64,000 nucleotides of DNA from Streptomyces panaciradicis (GTDB lineage: Bacteria; Actinomycetota; Actinomycetes; Streptomycetales; Streptomycetaceae), in assembly GCF_023516615.1 (NCBI RefSeq), contig NZ_JAMGBF010000037.1:62001-126000 (forward strand). The letters are read 5' to 3'. The position numbers and the translations under genes were made by a program. The notes under the pieces were generated by a model. That model worked only from the letters and a program-made list of their open reading frames with translations, had not been told where the DNA came from and ran no database searches. The first letter of the stretch is position 1, and each line of letters opens with the position of its first letter. This document shows, piece by piece, positions 8,622 through 16,799 of this stretch.

Positions 8622-9986
8622 ATGGAGACTCCGGTATTCGAGGAATTCGATCCCGCGAGCGACTGCGACTGCCCCGGATGCCTTCACTGGCGCCGGGTGC
8701 TTCCCCGTTCCCGTACGTTCCACCACCCCGCCGCCCACCGGGCGGTGATCGTCGCCGCTGCCGCCGCGGCGCTGGGCGCCGGCCATGTCCCACCGGCGGT
8801 CGCCGCGCCCCACGTACCCCCGGGGCCCGGCGTTCCCGCAGGTGACACGGGTGACGAGCCCGCCACCCCGCAGGGCGGCAAGGCCCCGCTGCACGGCCCG
8901 GCCGGCAAGCCCGTCAAGCCGGCCCAGACCCTCCGGACGCCCACGACCACCCGCGCGGAGATCATCAACCGGGCCAAGGTGTGGGTGGCCGCCGAGGTGC
9001 CGTACAGCATGACGGACTACTGGTCCGACGGTTACCGGCAGGACTGCTCGGGGTTCGTCTCGATGGCCTGGAACCTGCCCGGGAACGAATGGACGGGCAG
9101 CCTCGGCAAGTACGGCGACCGCATTTCCAAGGACGCCCTGGAACCCGGCGACATTCTGCTGTTCCACAATCCGGCGAACCCGGAGAGCGGCTCGCACGTC
9201 GTCATTTTCGGCGGCTGGACGGACTACACGCACACCTACTACATCGCCTACGAGCAGACCCCCCCGCACGCCCGCCGGCAGGCCACCCCGTACGCCTACT
9301 GGAGCCACTCGGACCAGTACGTCCCCTATCGGTACAAGGGGCTCGCGGCGGACGCGGGCGGCTCCGGGACGGGGTCGACTCCGGCCACACCGGCCTCCGC
9401 GGACCACCCGTCCACGGTGTTCCCCGGGGCGGGATACTTCGGCCCCGGAGCCGACAACCCCTACGTCACCCAGCTCGGGCAGATGCTCGTGGCGCGGGGC
9501 GCCGCCCGCTTCTACACCTCGGGCCCCGGCCCGCGCTGGTCCGACGCCGACCGGCGGGCCACCCAGGCCTTCCAGCTGGCCCAGGGCTGGCAGGGGGCGG
9601 ACGCCGACGGGCTGCCGGGGCCGCAGACCTGGGCGCTGCTGGTGACGGGCAAGGGCAGGAACGTGCCGGCGGCGGGCACGAACCCGGCCGGCGGCACGGG
9701 CACGGCTCCCTCGTCCGGCGCCGCGGGGCCGCCCGCCTCCCACGGGGTGCCCGGCTATCCGGGACGCGCGCTGTTCCGGCCGGGCGCGAACAACCGGTAC
9801 GTCACGCTGCTCGGGAAGCAGCTGGTGAAGAAAGGGTTCGGCAAGTACTACACGAAGGGTCCGGGTCCGCGATGGGGCGAGGCGGACCGCCGTAACGTCG
9901 AGGCGTTCCAGCGTGCCCAGGGCTGGCGGGGCGGCGCGGCGGACGGCTTTCCGGGGCCGGAGACCTGGAGGCGCCTGTTCTCCTGA
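8622..9986 (+). CDS. Secreted NlpC/P60-like cell-wall hydrolase with two peptidoglycan-binding repeats
   Basis: A protein of 454 residues from the ATG at 8622, with AGGGGAA 5 bases upstream. After a cytoplasmic stretch with three cysteines (DCDCPGCLHWRR) comes a signal/anchor helix (AVIVAAAAAALGAG) and a Pro-rich linker. Residues 115-250 resemble the NlpC/P60 fold: DCSGFVSMAW supplies the catalytic Cys and SHVVIFGGW the catalytic His. Two homologous repeats follow (about 260-345 and 370-454), each of the type RWxxADRRxxxAFQxAQGWxGxxADGxPGPxTW. The enzyme probably cleaves peptidoglycan stem peptides. Overall architecture is common in Streptomyces secreted wall proteins. Confidence 0.82.
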   Translation: METPVFEEFDPASDCDCPGCLHWRRVLPRSRTFHHPAAHRAVIVAAAAAALGAGHVPPAVAAPHVPPGPGVPAGDTGDEPATPQGGKAPLHGPAGKPVKPAQTLRTPTTTRAEIINRAKVWVAAEVPYSMTDYWSDGYRQDCSGFVSMAWNLPGNEWTGSLGKYGDRISKDALEPGDILLFHNPANPESGSHVVIFGGWTDYTHTYYIAYEQTPPHARRQATPYAYWSHSDQYVPYRYKGLAADAGGSGTGSTPATPASADHPSTVFPGAGYFGPGADNPYVTQLGQMLVARGAARFYTSGPGPRWSDADRRATQAFQLAQGWQGADADGLPGPQTWALLVTGKGRNVPAAGTNPAGGTGTAPSSGAAGPPASHGVPGYPGRALFRPGANNRYVTLLGKQLVKKGFGKYYTKGPGPRWGEADRRNVEAFQRAQGWRGGAADGFPGPETWRRLFS

Positions 9987-10071
9987 GCCGTTCGGCTGTG
10001 ACCACCTGTTGTGATCCACCCGTGGTGACCCATCTGTTGTGACGCATCTGGCGCGGAGGCTGGAGGCACGC

Positions 10072-11190
10072 ATGAGCACGACGACCACTTCACCGAACCC
10101 CGAGTCCGAGGGGCCGAGCAGACCCGGACCCGCCCGTCTCATCCATAACGAGGCGACCATGGAGATCCCCGTCCACCTGCTCTTCCGCGACGATCCCGAC
10201 CCCGCGCCGGTGCCGGTGCGTCCCGCCGTCGTCGGCCGCCGGCAGGGCACCGGCGAGCAGCCGCGCCTGCGCCGCCCGGCACCGGTCAGGCCCCGCCCGG
10301 CACCCCAGGTCGACCCCGAACTGGCCGAGCGCCGGGCCAGGGTGCTGCCCGGCGCGGCGGGCGTCCTCGCCGGGACGTGCGGGCTGGCCGGCGCTCTGGC
10401 GAACTCCTGGTGGGCGGGCGTCCTGCCGCCGCTCGCGGTGGAGGCGCTCAGGCTGCCGGCGTACGCGGGCGTCGGTCTCGGTCCCGCGCAGTGGGCCGCG
10501 TACGCGGGCGCCGGCACCCTCGGTCTGTTCGGCTTCGGCGGTCTGGCGCGCGGGCGGACCGGGCGGGCCTGGGTGCTGGGGCTGTTCGGCCGCTACCGGG
10601 GGACGGTCCGGCGCACCGGCCTGCTGTGGGTCAACCCCCTGCTGCTGCGCCGCCGGGTCGACGTACGGCTGCGGCACTGGCGGAGCGAGCCGATGCCGGC
10701 GGCCGACGGCAACGGGGTCGCGCTCCGGGTCGTGGTGCTGGTGGTGTGGCGGGTCCGGGACACCGCGCGGGCGGTGCTCGGCGTCGAGGACCACGAGACG
10801 TACCTGCGCGAGTGCGTGGAGGCGGGGCTGGCGCGGGTGCCGGTGGAGATGCCGGGCGGGCCGCGGGACTCGGTCGAGGCGGCCGGGGAGGCGCTGACCC
10901 GGGTGGTCGCGGCGGACGCGACGCCGGTCGGGCTCGAGGTGTTCTCGGTCCGGCCGGTCCGTATCGAGTACGCCCCCGAGGTCGCCGCCGCGATGCACCG
11001 CCGCCGTATCGCCGCGCTGGACGCCCAGCACCGGGCGAGCGTGCTGACGTCGGTGGTGGACTCGGTGGAGGACACGGTGACCCGGCTGACCGTGCGCGGA
11101 CTGGTCGAACTGGACGACTACGAACGCAAGGCGCTGGTGAAGGACCTGACGGTCGCCTTCTGCTCGGGGCGCGGAGAACAGACGCCGTGA
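10072..11190 (+). CDS. SPFH/Band 7 domain membrane protein
   Basis: A protein of 372 residues from ATG 10072, behind GGAGG. A Pro/Arg-rich cytoplasmic N-terminus (about 90 residues) is followed by hydrophobic segments at about 102-125 and 140-160, then an SPFH domain. The segment LLWVNPLLLRRRVDVRLRHWRSEPMPAADGNGVALRVVVLVVWRV (in part) and the later SVRPVRIEYAPEVAAAMHRR match the usual band-7 pattern. SPFH proteins form oligomeric membrane microdomain scaffolds, similar to stomatin or flotillin. No operon partner such as NfeD is present. Its role is not known. Confidence 0.82.
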   Translation: MSTTTTSPNPESEGPSRPGPARLIHNEATMEIPVHLLFRDDPDPAPVPVRPAVVGRRQGTGEQPRLRRPAPVRPRPAPQVDPELAERRARVLPGAAGVLAGTCGLAGALANSWWAGVLPPLAVEALRLPAYAGVGLGPAQWAAYAGAGTLGLFGFGGLARGRTGRAWVLGLFGRYRGTVRRTGLLWVNPLLLRRRVDVRLRHWRSEPMPAADGNGVALRVVVLVVWRVRDTARAVLGVEDHETYLRECVEAGLARVPVEMPGGPRDSVEAAGEALTRVVAADATPVGLEVFSVRPVRIEYAPEVAAAMHRRRIAALDAQHRASVLTSVVDSVEDTVTRLTVRGLVELDDYERKALVKDLTVAFCSGRGEQTP

Positions 11191-11229
11191 ATGGTATGGA
11201 CATGGTCAACCCACGGCAATAATCTGGGA

Positions 11230-11245
11230 CTTGGTCTAGACCTGC
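11230..11245. promoter_or_regulatory. DasR-type dre box upstream of the LPMO gene
   Basis: CTTGGTCTAGACCTGC contains the perfect palindromic core GGTCTAGACC of the DasR consensus (ACTGGTCTAGACCACT). It ends 42 bases before the LPMO start codon, where a repressor would act on transcription. DasR represses chitin and GlcNAc genes and is released by glucosamine-6-phosphate. Confidence 0.82.
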
Positions 11246-11287
11246 ACGCCTCACGGAACTTCCCCCACGTTCTCCAGGAGCGGCAGC

Positions 11288-11893
11288 ATGCGCAGAAAGA
11301 CCAAGTTCTACGGGGCCGTGGTCGGCCTCGCGACCACCGGAGCACTCGTGCTGTCCACCGGCGGCGCCAGCGGCCACGGCTACACCGACCTCCCCGTCAG
11401 CAGGCAGAAGCTCTGCGCCAACGGCACGGTGACCAACTGCGGCGACATCCAGTACGAGCCGCAGAGCGTCGAGGGCCCCAAGGGCTTCCCGGCCTCCGGG
11501 CCGGCCGACGGCGCGATCTGCTCCGGCGGCAACACCCGCTTCGCCCAGCTCGACAGCCCCCGGACGCCGTCCGGCGGCACCTGGCCCGCCACCAAGGTGA
11601 CGGGCGGTCAGAGCTACACCTTCCGCTGGCAGTTCACCGCCATGCACGCCACGACCGACTTCAAGTACTACGTCACCCGGCAGGGCTGGAACCAGAACCA
11701 CAACCTGGCCCGCTCCGACCTCAACACCACACCGTTCCTGACCGTCCCCTACGGCGGCCAGCGGCCCCCCTCCACCCTCTCGCACAGCGGCACCCTGCCG
11801 TCCGGGCTCAGCGGACGCCATGTGATCGTCGCCGTGTGGACGATCGCCGACACGGGCAACGCGTTCTACGCCTGCTCGGACGTCACGTTCTGA
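11288..11893 (+). CDS. AA10 lytic polysaccharide monooxygenase (chitin-binding protein family)
   Basis: A protein of 201 residues. The signal peptide ends at GGASG, so the mature protein begins HGYTDLP, giving the N-terminal copper histidine (His30 of the precursor). The second copper histidine is in FTAMHATTDFKYY, and AA10 motifs such as YFxC-like FYACSDVTF close the domain. It is a single-domain enzyme with no carbohydrate-binding module. AA10 enzymes oxidatively cleave chitin or cellulose. The DasR box upstream suggests chitin-related control, while the location near cslA suggests a role in the tip glycan, as reported for the S. coelicolor homologue. Confidence 0.93.
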   Translation: MRRKTKFYGAVVGLATTGALVLSTGGASGHGYTDLPVSRQKLCANGTVTNCGDIQYEPQSVEGPKGFPASGPADGAICSGGNTRFAQLDSPRTPSGGTWPATKVTGGQSYTFRWQFTAMHATTDFKYYVTRQGWNQNHNLARSDLNTTPFLTVPYGGQRPPSTLSHSGTLPSGLSGRHVIVAVWTIADTGNAFYACSDVTF

Positions 11894-11983
11894 GGGTTCC
11901 TTGAGCCAATCGCCCGGCCGGCGTGGGTAGGTTCCTGCCACGCCGGCCGTCCGAGGCCGGCGTCTCGACCTCGGGGGATGCAC

Positions 11984-12448
11984 ATGGAGCTCTTCTTCTA
12001 CGCCGTGCCCGCACTCATGATCGCCGTCGCGGTCGGCGCCCTGATCACCGTGCTGCGCCGCGCCCGGCACGTCAGCGGCGCCTGGAACAGCGGGCTCACC
12101 GCCGAGGCGCGCTGCCTGAACACCTACACCACGACCAGCGGGGGCGCCGGTGACACCTCCGTGAGCACGACACTGCACCACGTCTACGAGTTCACCACCC
12201 GCGAGGGCCGCGCCGTCCGCTTCGAGGAGCGCAACGGGCCGGGGACGATCCTCACCGGCGACGTCGTCACCGTGCGCTACACCGCCGAGCACCCCGAGCG
12301 GGCCACGGCGAAGCCGCCCCGGCCCGGCCGGCTGCTCGCCGAACAGGGCTGCCTGCTCGCCTTCTTCGGCGTGTTCATCGCCTTCTGCCTCTTCTTCATG
12401 CTCGCCGTGCACGTGGGCTTCAGCGCGGCGCACGAGGTCATGCCGTAG
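11984..12448 (+). CDS. DUF3592-type small membrane protein
   Basis: A protein of 154 residues. The ATG at 11984 has CGGGGG at proper spacing; an ATG 6 bases upstream is in the same frame. A transmembrane helix occupies residues 4-24, a soluble beta-rich domain follows (HHVYEFTTREGRAVRFEERNGPG and VVTVRYTAEHPERA), and a second helix spans about 120-145. The helix/beta domain/helix arrangement and the phrase VTVRYxPxxPxxA are typical of DUF3592. No function is established. Confidence 0.75.
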   Translation: MELFFYAVPALMIAVAVGALITVLRRARHVSGAWNSGLTAEARCLNTYTTTSGGAGDTSVSTTLHHVYEFTTREGRAVRFEERNGPGTILTGDVVTVRYTAEHPERATAKPPRPGRLLAEQGCLLAFFGVFIAFCLFFMLAVHVGFSAAHEVMP

Positions 12449-12488
12449 CCCTCCACATCTGACGAACCGTCAACTACCGTGCGCCGCC

Positions 12489-14159
12489 ATGGAGTCCAGT
12501 GAGGCGAAGAGGCGCACGGTCGCGGAGCTCGTCGCCGGGCGGTGGGGCGACCACCGTCCCGGCCTGTGGTGCGAGGACCGGGTGCTCACCCATCACGAGT
12601 TCGCCGCCGGTGCCGCGGCCCGGGCGGCCCTGCTGGCCGACCTCCTGCCGTCCGGCGCCGAACCGCACGTGGGCGTGCTGCTCGACAACACCCTCGAGTA
12701 CCCGCTGTGGCTGGCGGCCGCGGCCCTCGCCGGGGCGGCCGTCGCCGGCGTCAACCCCACCCGGCGCGGCCCGGAGCTGGCCCGGGACATCCTGCACACC
12801 GAGTGCCGGATCGTCGTCACCGAGGACGCCCATCTCCCGCTCCTCGCGGGGCTCGAACTCCCGGACGTGCGGGTGCTGTCGACGGACGGCGAGGAGTACG
12901 ACCGCCTCCTCGCCCCGTACGCGACCGCCGTGCCGGACCCGTCCCGCGCCTGCCCCGAGGACCGTCTGCTCCTGTACTTCACCTCCGGCTCCACCGGCGC
13001 CCCCAAGGCCGCGATCTGCACCCAGGGCCGGCTGGCCGCCGCCGGGGCCTCCCTGGTCGGGCAGTTCGGGGTGCGGCGCGAGGACGTGCACTACGTCTGC
13101 ATGCCGATGTTCCACGGCAACGCCGTGATCGCCGACTGGGCGCCCGCGCTGGTGGCCGGGGCGGGGGTGGCGCTCAGGCGGCGGTTCTCCGCCTCGGGCT
13201 TCCTGCCGGACGTGCGGAGGTTCGGGGCGACGTACTTCACCTACGTCGGCCGGGCCGTGCAGTACGTCCTGGCGACCGAGGAGCGCGCGGACGACCGCGA
13301 CAACCCGCTCCGGCTCGGCTTCGGCACGGAGGCGGGCGCCGTGGACGCGGCGGCCTTCCAGCGGCGGTTCGGGGTGCGGCTGGTGGAGGGCTACGGCTCC
13401 TCGGAGGGCGGGGCGGCGGTCCAGTGGTCGCCGGGGACGCCGGCCGGCGCGGTGGGACGGGCGGGGCCCGGTCTCGTCGTACTCGACCGGGAGACGGGGC
13501 GGGAGTGCCGGGCGGCCCGGTTCGACGCCGAGGGGCGGCTGCTCAACGGGGACGAGGCGATAGGGGAACTGGTCAACCGCGGTCCGAACCCCTTCGAGGG
13601 GTACTGGCGCAACCCCGCGGCGGAGGCCGAGCGGCGCCGGGACGGCGCCTACTGGACCGGTGACCTCTTCTACCGGGACGCCGACGGATACCTGTACTTC
13701 GCCGGCCGCACCGACGACCGCATCCGCGTCGACGGCGAGAACCTGGCCGCGGCGATGATCGAGAACATCCTCGCCCGCTACGAGGGCGCCGACGCCGTCG
13801 CCGTGTACGCGGTGCCCGACCCGGTGACCGGCGACCAGGTGATGGCGACGATCGCCGGGAGCTTCGAGCCGGCCGGGTTCGCCGCCTTCCTCGCCACCCA
13901 GCCCGATCTCGGCACGAAGATGGCGCCCCGGTTCGTGCGGGTGGTGGAGCGGATGCCGGTCACCGCCACCAACAAGATCCACCGGGCCGCGCTCAGGCGC
14001 GAGGGCCCGCGATGTCCCGAGCCGGTGTGGTGGCGCCCGCCGGGGGAGCGCACCTATCGGAGACTGGCCCCGGAAAACGCCGATGGGCCTCTCGCTCCCA
14101 CGAGAGACCCATCGGTCTGGTGCGCCGCCAGGGACTCGAACCCCGGACCCGCTGATTAA
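12489..14159 (+). CDS. Acyl-CoA synthetase (AMP-binding, FadD family) running into a tRNA gene
   Basis: A protein of 556 residues. The ATP-binding P-loop YFTSGSTGAPKAAICT, the YGSSEGG motif (AMP site), YWTGDLFYRDADGYLYFAGRTDDRIRVDGEN (A8 hinge, quoted in part) and the C-terminal TATNKIHRAAL with its acyl-adenylating lysine mark an active ANL enzyme that makes acyl-CoA via acyl-AMP. The normal end of the fold is about residue 530 (ERTYRRL). Translation then continues through the hairpin at 14081-14114 and 39 bases antisense into tRNA-Lys, ending CAARDSNPGPAD. The original stop appears to have been lost or never existed. Confidence 0.88.
   Translation: MESSEAKRRTVAELVAGRWGDHRPGLWCEDRVLTHHEFAAGAAARAALLADLLPSGAEPHVGVLLDNTLEYPLWLAAAALAGAAVAGVNPTRRGPELARDILHTECRIVVTEDAHLPLLAGLELPDVRVLSTDGEEYDRLLAPYATAVPDPSRACPEDRLLLYFTSGSTGAPKAAICTQGRLAAAGASLVGQFGVRREDVHYVCMPMFHGNAVIADWAPALVAGAGVALRRRFSASGFLPDVRRFGATYFTYVGRAVQYVLATEERADDRDNPLRLGFGTEAGAVDAAAFQRRFGVRLVEGYGSSEGGAAVQWSPGTPAGAVGRAGPGLVVLDRETGRECRAARFDAEGRLLNGDEAIGELVNRGPNPFEGYWRNPAAEAERRRDGAYWTGDLFYRDADGYLYFAGRTDDRIRVDGENLAAAMIENILARYEGADAVAVYAVPDPVTGDQVMATIAGSFEPAGFAAFLATQPDLGTKMAPRFVRVVERMPVTATNKIHRAALRREGPRCPEPVWWRPPGERTYRRLAPENADGPLAPTRDPSVWCAARDSNPGPAD
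14081..14114 (-). terminator. Hairpin after tRNA-Lys copy 2, overlapping the end of the acyl-CoA synthetase gene
   Basis: CGATGGGCCTCTCG at 14081-14094 pairs with CGAGAGACCCATCG at 14101-14114 with one mismatch and a 6-base loop. It lies just downstream of the minus-strand tRNA and inside the opposing reading frame. Confidence 0.72.
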
Positions 14160-14194
14160 GAGTCAGCTGCTCTAACCAACTGAGCTAGCGGCGC
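14121..14194 (-). tRNA. tRNA-Lys (anticodon CTT), copy 2
   Basis: The same 74-nt sequence as at 8361-8434, on the minus strand, without encoded CCA. The upstream leader differs from the other two copies. The 3' end overlaps the opposing acyl-CoA synthetase reading frame by 39 bases. Confidence 0.97.
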
Positions 14195-14300
14195 ATGACT
14201 CTCACCCACCACTTGACCTGGGGGCCTGTGGTCGGCGACGAAGAAAATACTACCCGGTCCCGGGGGGTGCTTCCGACCACCCCCCGGGACCCCGCAAGGT

Positions 14301-15059
14301 CTAGATCGACAGGGACAGCAGCACGGGCGCCGCGTTCCGGTTGAGGGTGTCGGCGGCCCGGCGCAGCCGGTGGGCGTGCTCCACCGGCAGGGACAGCGCC
14401 AGGCATCCCACCGCCGACCCGGCGGTGATCGGTACGGCCGCGCAGACCGTGCCGATCGCGTACTCCTGGAGGTCCAGGTGGGGCATGCTGGGCGGCTGGG
14501 ACTCCAGCCGGGACAGCAGCTGCCGGTCACTGGTGATCGTGCGCGAGGTGAGCCTCGGCAGCTTGTGGCGGGCGAGATGGTCGCGCCGGCCGGCCGGGTC
14601 GAGCTGGCCGAGCAGGCTCTTGCCGATCGCGGTGGCGTGGGCCGAGGAGCGGAAGTCCACCCACTCGTGGACCACCGGAGTGGTCGGGCCGTCCGCGTAC
14701 TGGGCGATCCTCACCTCGCCGTCGACGTACCGGCTGAGGTAGACGGCCGCGCCCACGGAGTCGCGCAGCCGGTCCAGCGTGCGCTGGATCTTGTCGCGCA
14801 GCGCCTTCTCGCGGCCTTGCGCGGAGCCCAGGCGGCTGAGGGCGTCGCCGGAGATGTACCCCCCGTCGGTGATCTGCTCCACGTATCCCTCGCGGCGCAG
14901 CATCCTCAGGAGGGTGGTCAGCCGCTCCGGGTCGAGGTTGGTGTGCCGGACGAGCTCGGTGTCGTTGATTCCGGTCGTGTGCCGTGCCACGGTCTCCAGG
15001 ACGCGCAAGGCGTCCTGGGCCGAGTGGTACGGCGCGGTCGGCTCGTGCTTCAGCGCCAC
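14301..15059 (-). CDS. IclR-family transcriptional regulator of the Ehu/isomerase island
   Basis: A protein of 252 residues with an N-terminal winged helix-turn-helix (HSAQDALRVLETVARHTTGI to GYVEQITDGGYISGDAL) and a C-terminal IclR effector domain with FRSSAHATAIGKSLLGQL and a GTVCAAVPI segment. IclR proteins sense small carboxylates and control adjacent catabolic genes. It lies at the end of the divergent island formed by the ABC importer on the same strand and the enzyme genes beyond, so it is the natural regulator of both, by inference. A 20-bp perfect palindrome sits 180 bases upstream of its start. Confidence 0.87.
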   Translation of the reverse strand: MALKHEPTAPYHSAQDALRVLETVARHTTGINDTELVRHTNLDPERLTTLLRMLRREGYVEQITDGGYISGDALSRLGSAQGREKALRDKIQRTLDRLRDSVGAAVYLSRYVDGEVRIAQYADGPTTPVVHEWVDFRSSAHATAIGKSLLGQLDPAGRRDHLARHKLPRLTSRTITSDRQLLSRLESQPPSMPHLDLQEYAIGTVCAAVPITAGSAVGCLALSLPVEHAHRLRRAADTLNRNAAPVLLSLSI

Positions 15060-15238
15060 GGTGTTCCCCCTGCGCTCGCTCGGTAGCTCCGCGACGCCGG
15101 TCTGTAAGCGTCGCTCTACAACTGGGCCGTAGTCCTGGACAGCGAATCCGTTCCACGATAACGGCCAAGAAGCGTGTTGGGAGCGGCTGTTGACGACTTT
15201 CCGGCGGTGGGTGCACGGCTCTCAGCAGGAGCGCGGGA

Positions 15239-15258
15239 CCTCTGGCATATGCCAGAGG
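15239..15258. promoter_or_regulatory. Perfect 20-bp palindrome upstream of the IclR gene
   Basis: CCTCTGGCAT is followed directly by its reverse complement ATGCCAGAGG. The 12-bp centre TGGCATATGCCA occurs again at 28411-28422. With no loop it looks like a dimer operator rather than a terminator. The binding protein is not known. Confidence 0.5.
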
Positions 15259-15274
15259 CGTGCCCCGGTGCTTC

Positions 15275-15311
15275 GACCTCGGAAGTTGAAATGCGTTCAA
15301 CTTCCGAGGTC
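15275..15311 (-). terminator. Terminator after ehuA
   Basis: GACCTCGGAAGTTGAA at 15275-15290 pairs perfectly over 16 bp with TTCAACTTCCGAGGTC at 15296-15311 around a 5-base loop. It lies 18 bases beyond the ehuA stop on the minus strand. Confidence 0.8.
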
Positions 15312-15328
15312 CGAAACCCGGGGACCGG

Positions 15329-16120
15329 TCACAGCACCGCGCTGAGGAACTGCCGGGTGCGCTCGTGGTCCGGTTCGCTGAAGATCTTCTCCGGGGAGCC
15401 GGACTCGATCACCCGGCCCGCGTCGAACATCAGGACGTCGTCGGAGATGTCCCGCGCGAAGTTCATCTCGTGGGTGACGCACAGCATCGTGATGTCCGTG
15501 GTGTGCGCGATGTCGCGCAGCACGTCCAGCACCCCGGCCACCAGCTCCGGGTCGAGCGCGGAGGTCACCTCGTCCAGCAGCAGCACCTGCGGGCGCATGG
15601 CGAGAGCGCGGGCGATGGCGACGCGCTGCTGCTGGCCGCCGGACAGCTGGGTCGGGTACTTGTCGGCGTGCTCGGTCAACCCCACCAGCTCCAGCAGTTC
15701 GCGGGCCCGCGCCTCCGCCTCGTCCGCGGACAGGCCGAGGACGTGGACCGGGGCCTCGGTGATGTTCCGCATCACCTTCATGTTGGGGAACAGGTTGAAC
15801 TGCTGGAACACCATGCCGATCTTCTTGCGGACCTCGCGCACGTGCTTCTCGCCGGCCGGGACGAGCCCGCCGCCGCGCTCCTCGTGCGTGAGGTAGTCGC
15901 CGTCGACCTTGATGGTGCCCTCGTCCGGCCTGGTCAGGGTCATCAGCAGCCGCAGGATCGTCGTCTTGCCCGATCCGGACGGGCCGATGAGGGTGACGTG
16001 CTTGCCGGAGGAGACCGTGAAGTCGAGGGAGTCGAGGACGGTGTTGCTGCCGAAGCGCTTGGTGACCTTGTCGAAGCGGATCAGCTCGCTGCCGTCCACC
16101 GCGGGGTTGGCCGCCGTCAC
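15329..16120 (-). CDS. ehuA: EhuA-type polar amino acid/ectoine ABC transporter ATP-binding protein
   Basis: A protein of 263 residues if it starts at the GTG at 16120, which has GAAGGA upstream; a TTG overlapping the permease stop is an alternative. All ATPase motifs are present: Walker [11 protein letters not shown]-loop [10 protein letters not shown], signature LSGGQQQR, Walker [15 protein letters not shown] and the H-loop CVTHEMNFA. It belongs to the polar amino acid (GlnQ/EhuA) subfamily and energises uptake by the two permeases encoded immediately upstream. It closes the four-gene operon. Confidence 0.87.
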   Translation of the reverse strand: MTAANPAVDGSELIRFDKVTKRFGSNTVLDSLDFTVSSGKHVTLIGPSGSGKTTILRLLMTLTRPDEGTIKVDGDYLTHEERGGGLVPAGEKHVREVRKKIGMVFQQFNLFPNMKVMRNITEAPVHVLGLSADEAEARARELLELVGLTEHADKYPTQLSGGQQQRVAIARALAMRPQVLLLDEVTSALDPELVAGVLDVLRDIAHTTDITMLCVTHEMNFARDISDDVLMFDAGRVIESGSPEKIFSEPDHERTRQFLSAVL

Positions 16121-16148
16121 GGCGGCGCTTTCCTTCGAGAGGTTGCTG

Positions 16149-16799
16149 TCAGCGGACAAGACGACGCTCCAGGACTCGCAGGAGAAGGGATGCCGGGTAG
16201 GAGATGAGGATGAAGGCGATGCCGACGATCGTGATGGGCTCGACGGTGTGGAAGGTCTGGGCGGAGTACTGCCGCGCCTCGCCCAGCATCTCCAGCACAC
16301 CGATCACGAAGATCATCGGCGTGTCCTTGAGCATCGCGACGACGTAGTTGCCGAGCGCCGGCGCGACGCGCCTGATCGCCTGCGGCAGGATCACCGCGAA
16401 CCAGGTGCGCGGGCGGGGCAGGCTCAGCGCGGTGGCCGCCTCCCACTGGCCCGCGGGCACGCCGTCGATGCCGGCGCGGTACACCTCGGCGGTGTACGTC
16501 GAGTAGTGCAGGCCCAGGCCGATCACACCGGTGCTGAGCGCCGAGAGCGTCAGACCCCATTCGGGCAGCACGTAGAAGAGGAAGAACAGCTGCACCAGCA
16601 GCGGGGTGTTGCGGACGAACTCGGTGACCGCCGTCACCGGCCAGCGCACCACGGCGTGCTCCGAGCGCTGCAGCACCGCCCACACCAGGCCCAGGGTGAA
16701 GGCGAGCAGGGCGCCGAGCGCCAGTGCCTCCAGGGTGACCAGCAGGCCGTGCCAGAACATCGGCATGAAGTCGCCGACGGCGTTCCAGTCCCAGGTCAT
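16149..16799 (-). CDS. ehuD: EhuD-type ABC transporter permease
   Basis: A protein of 216 residues with about five transmembrane segments in the HisM/GlnP permease fold. The coupling motif is the EAATALSLPRPRTWFAVILP segment, the EAA loop that contacts the ATPase. The start overlaps the upstream permease stop (ATGA), so the two permeases are translationally coupled and should form a heterodimer. The LxxFxxxRNTPLLVQLFF stretch is typical of polar amino acid permeases. Confidence 0.87.
   Translation of the reverse strand: MTWDWNAVGDFMPMFWHGLLVTLEALALGALLAFTLGLVWAVLQRSEHAVVRWPVTAVTEFVRNTPLLVQLFFLFYVLPEWGLTLSALSTGVIGLGLHYSTYTAEVYRAGIDGVPAGQWEAATALSLPRPRTWFAVILPQAIRRVAPALGNYVVAMLKDTPMIFVIGVLEMLGEARQYSAQTFHTVEPITIVGIAFILISYPASLLLRVLERRLVR

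Noticed and set aside
14298..14307. GGTCTAGATC as a DasR-like site
   Set aside because: One half-site is imperfect and it overlaps the stop codon of the IclR gene, so it is not placed to control a promoter.
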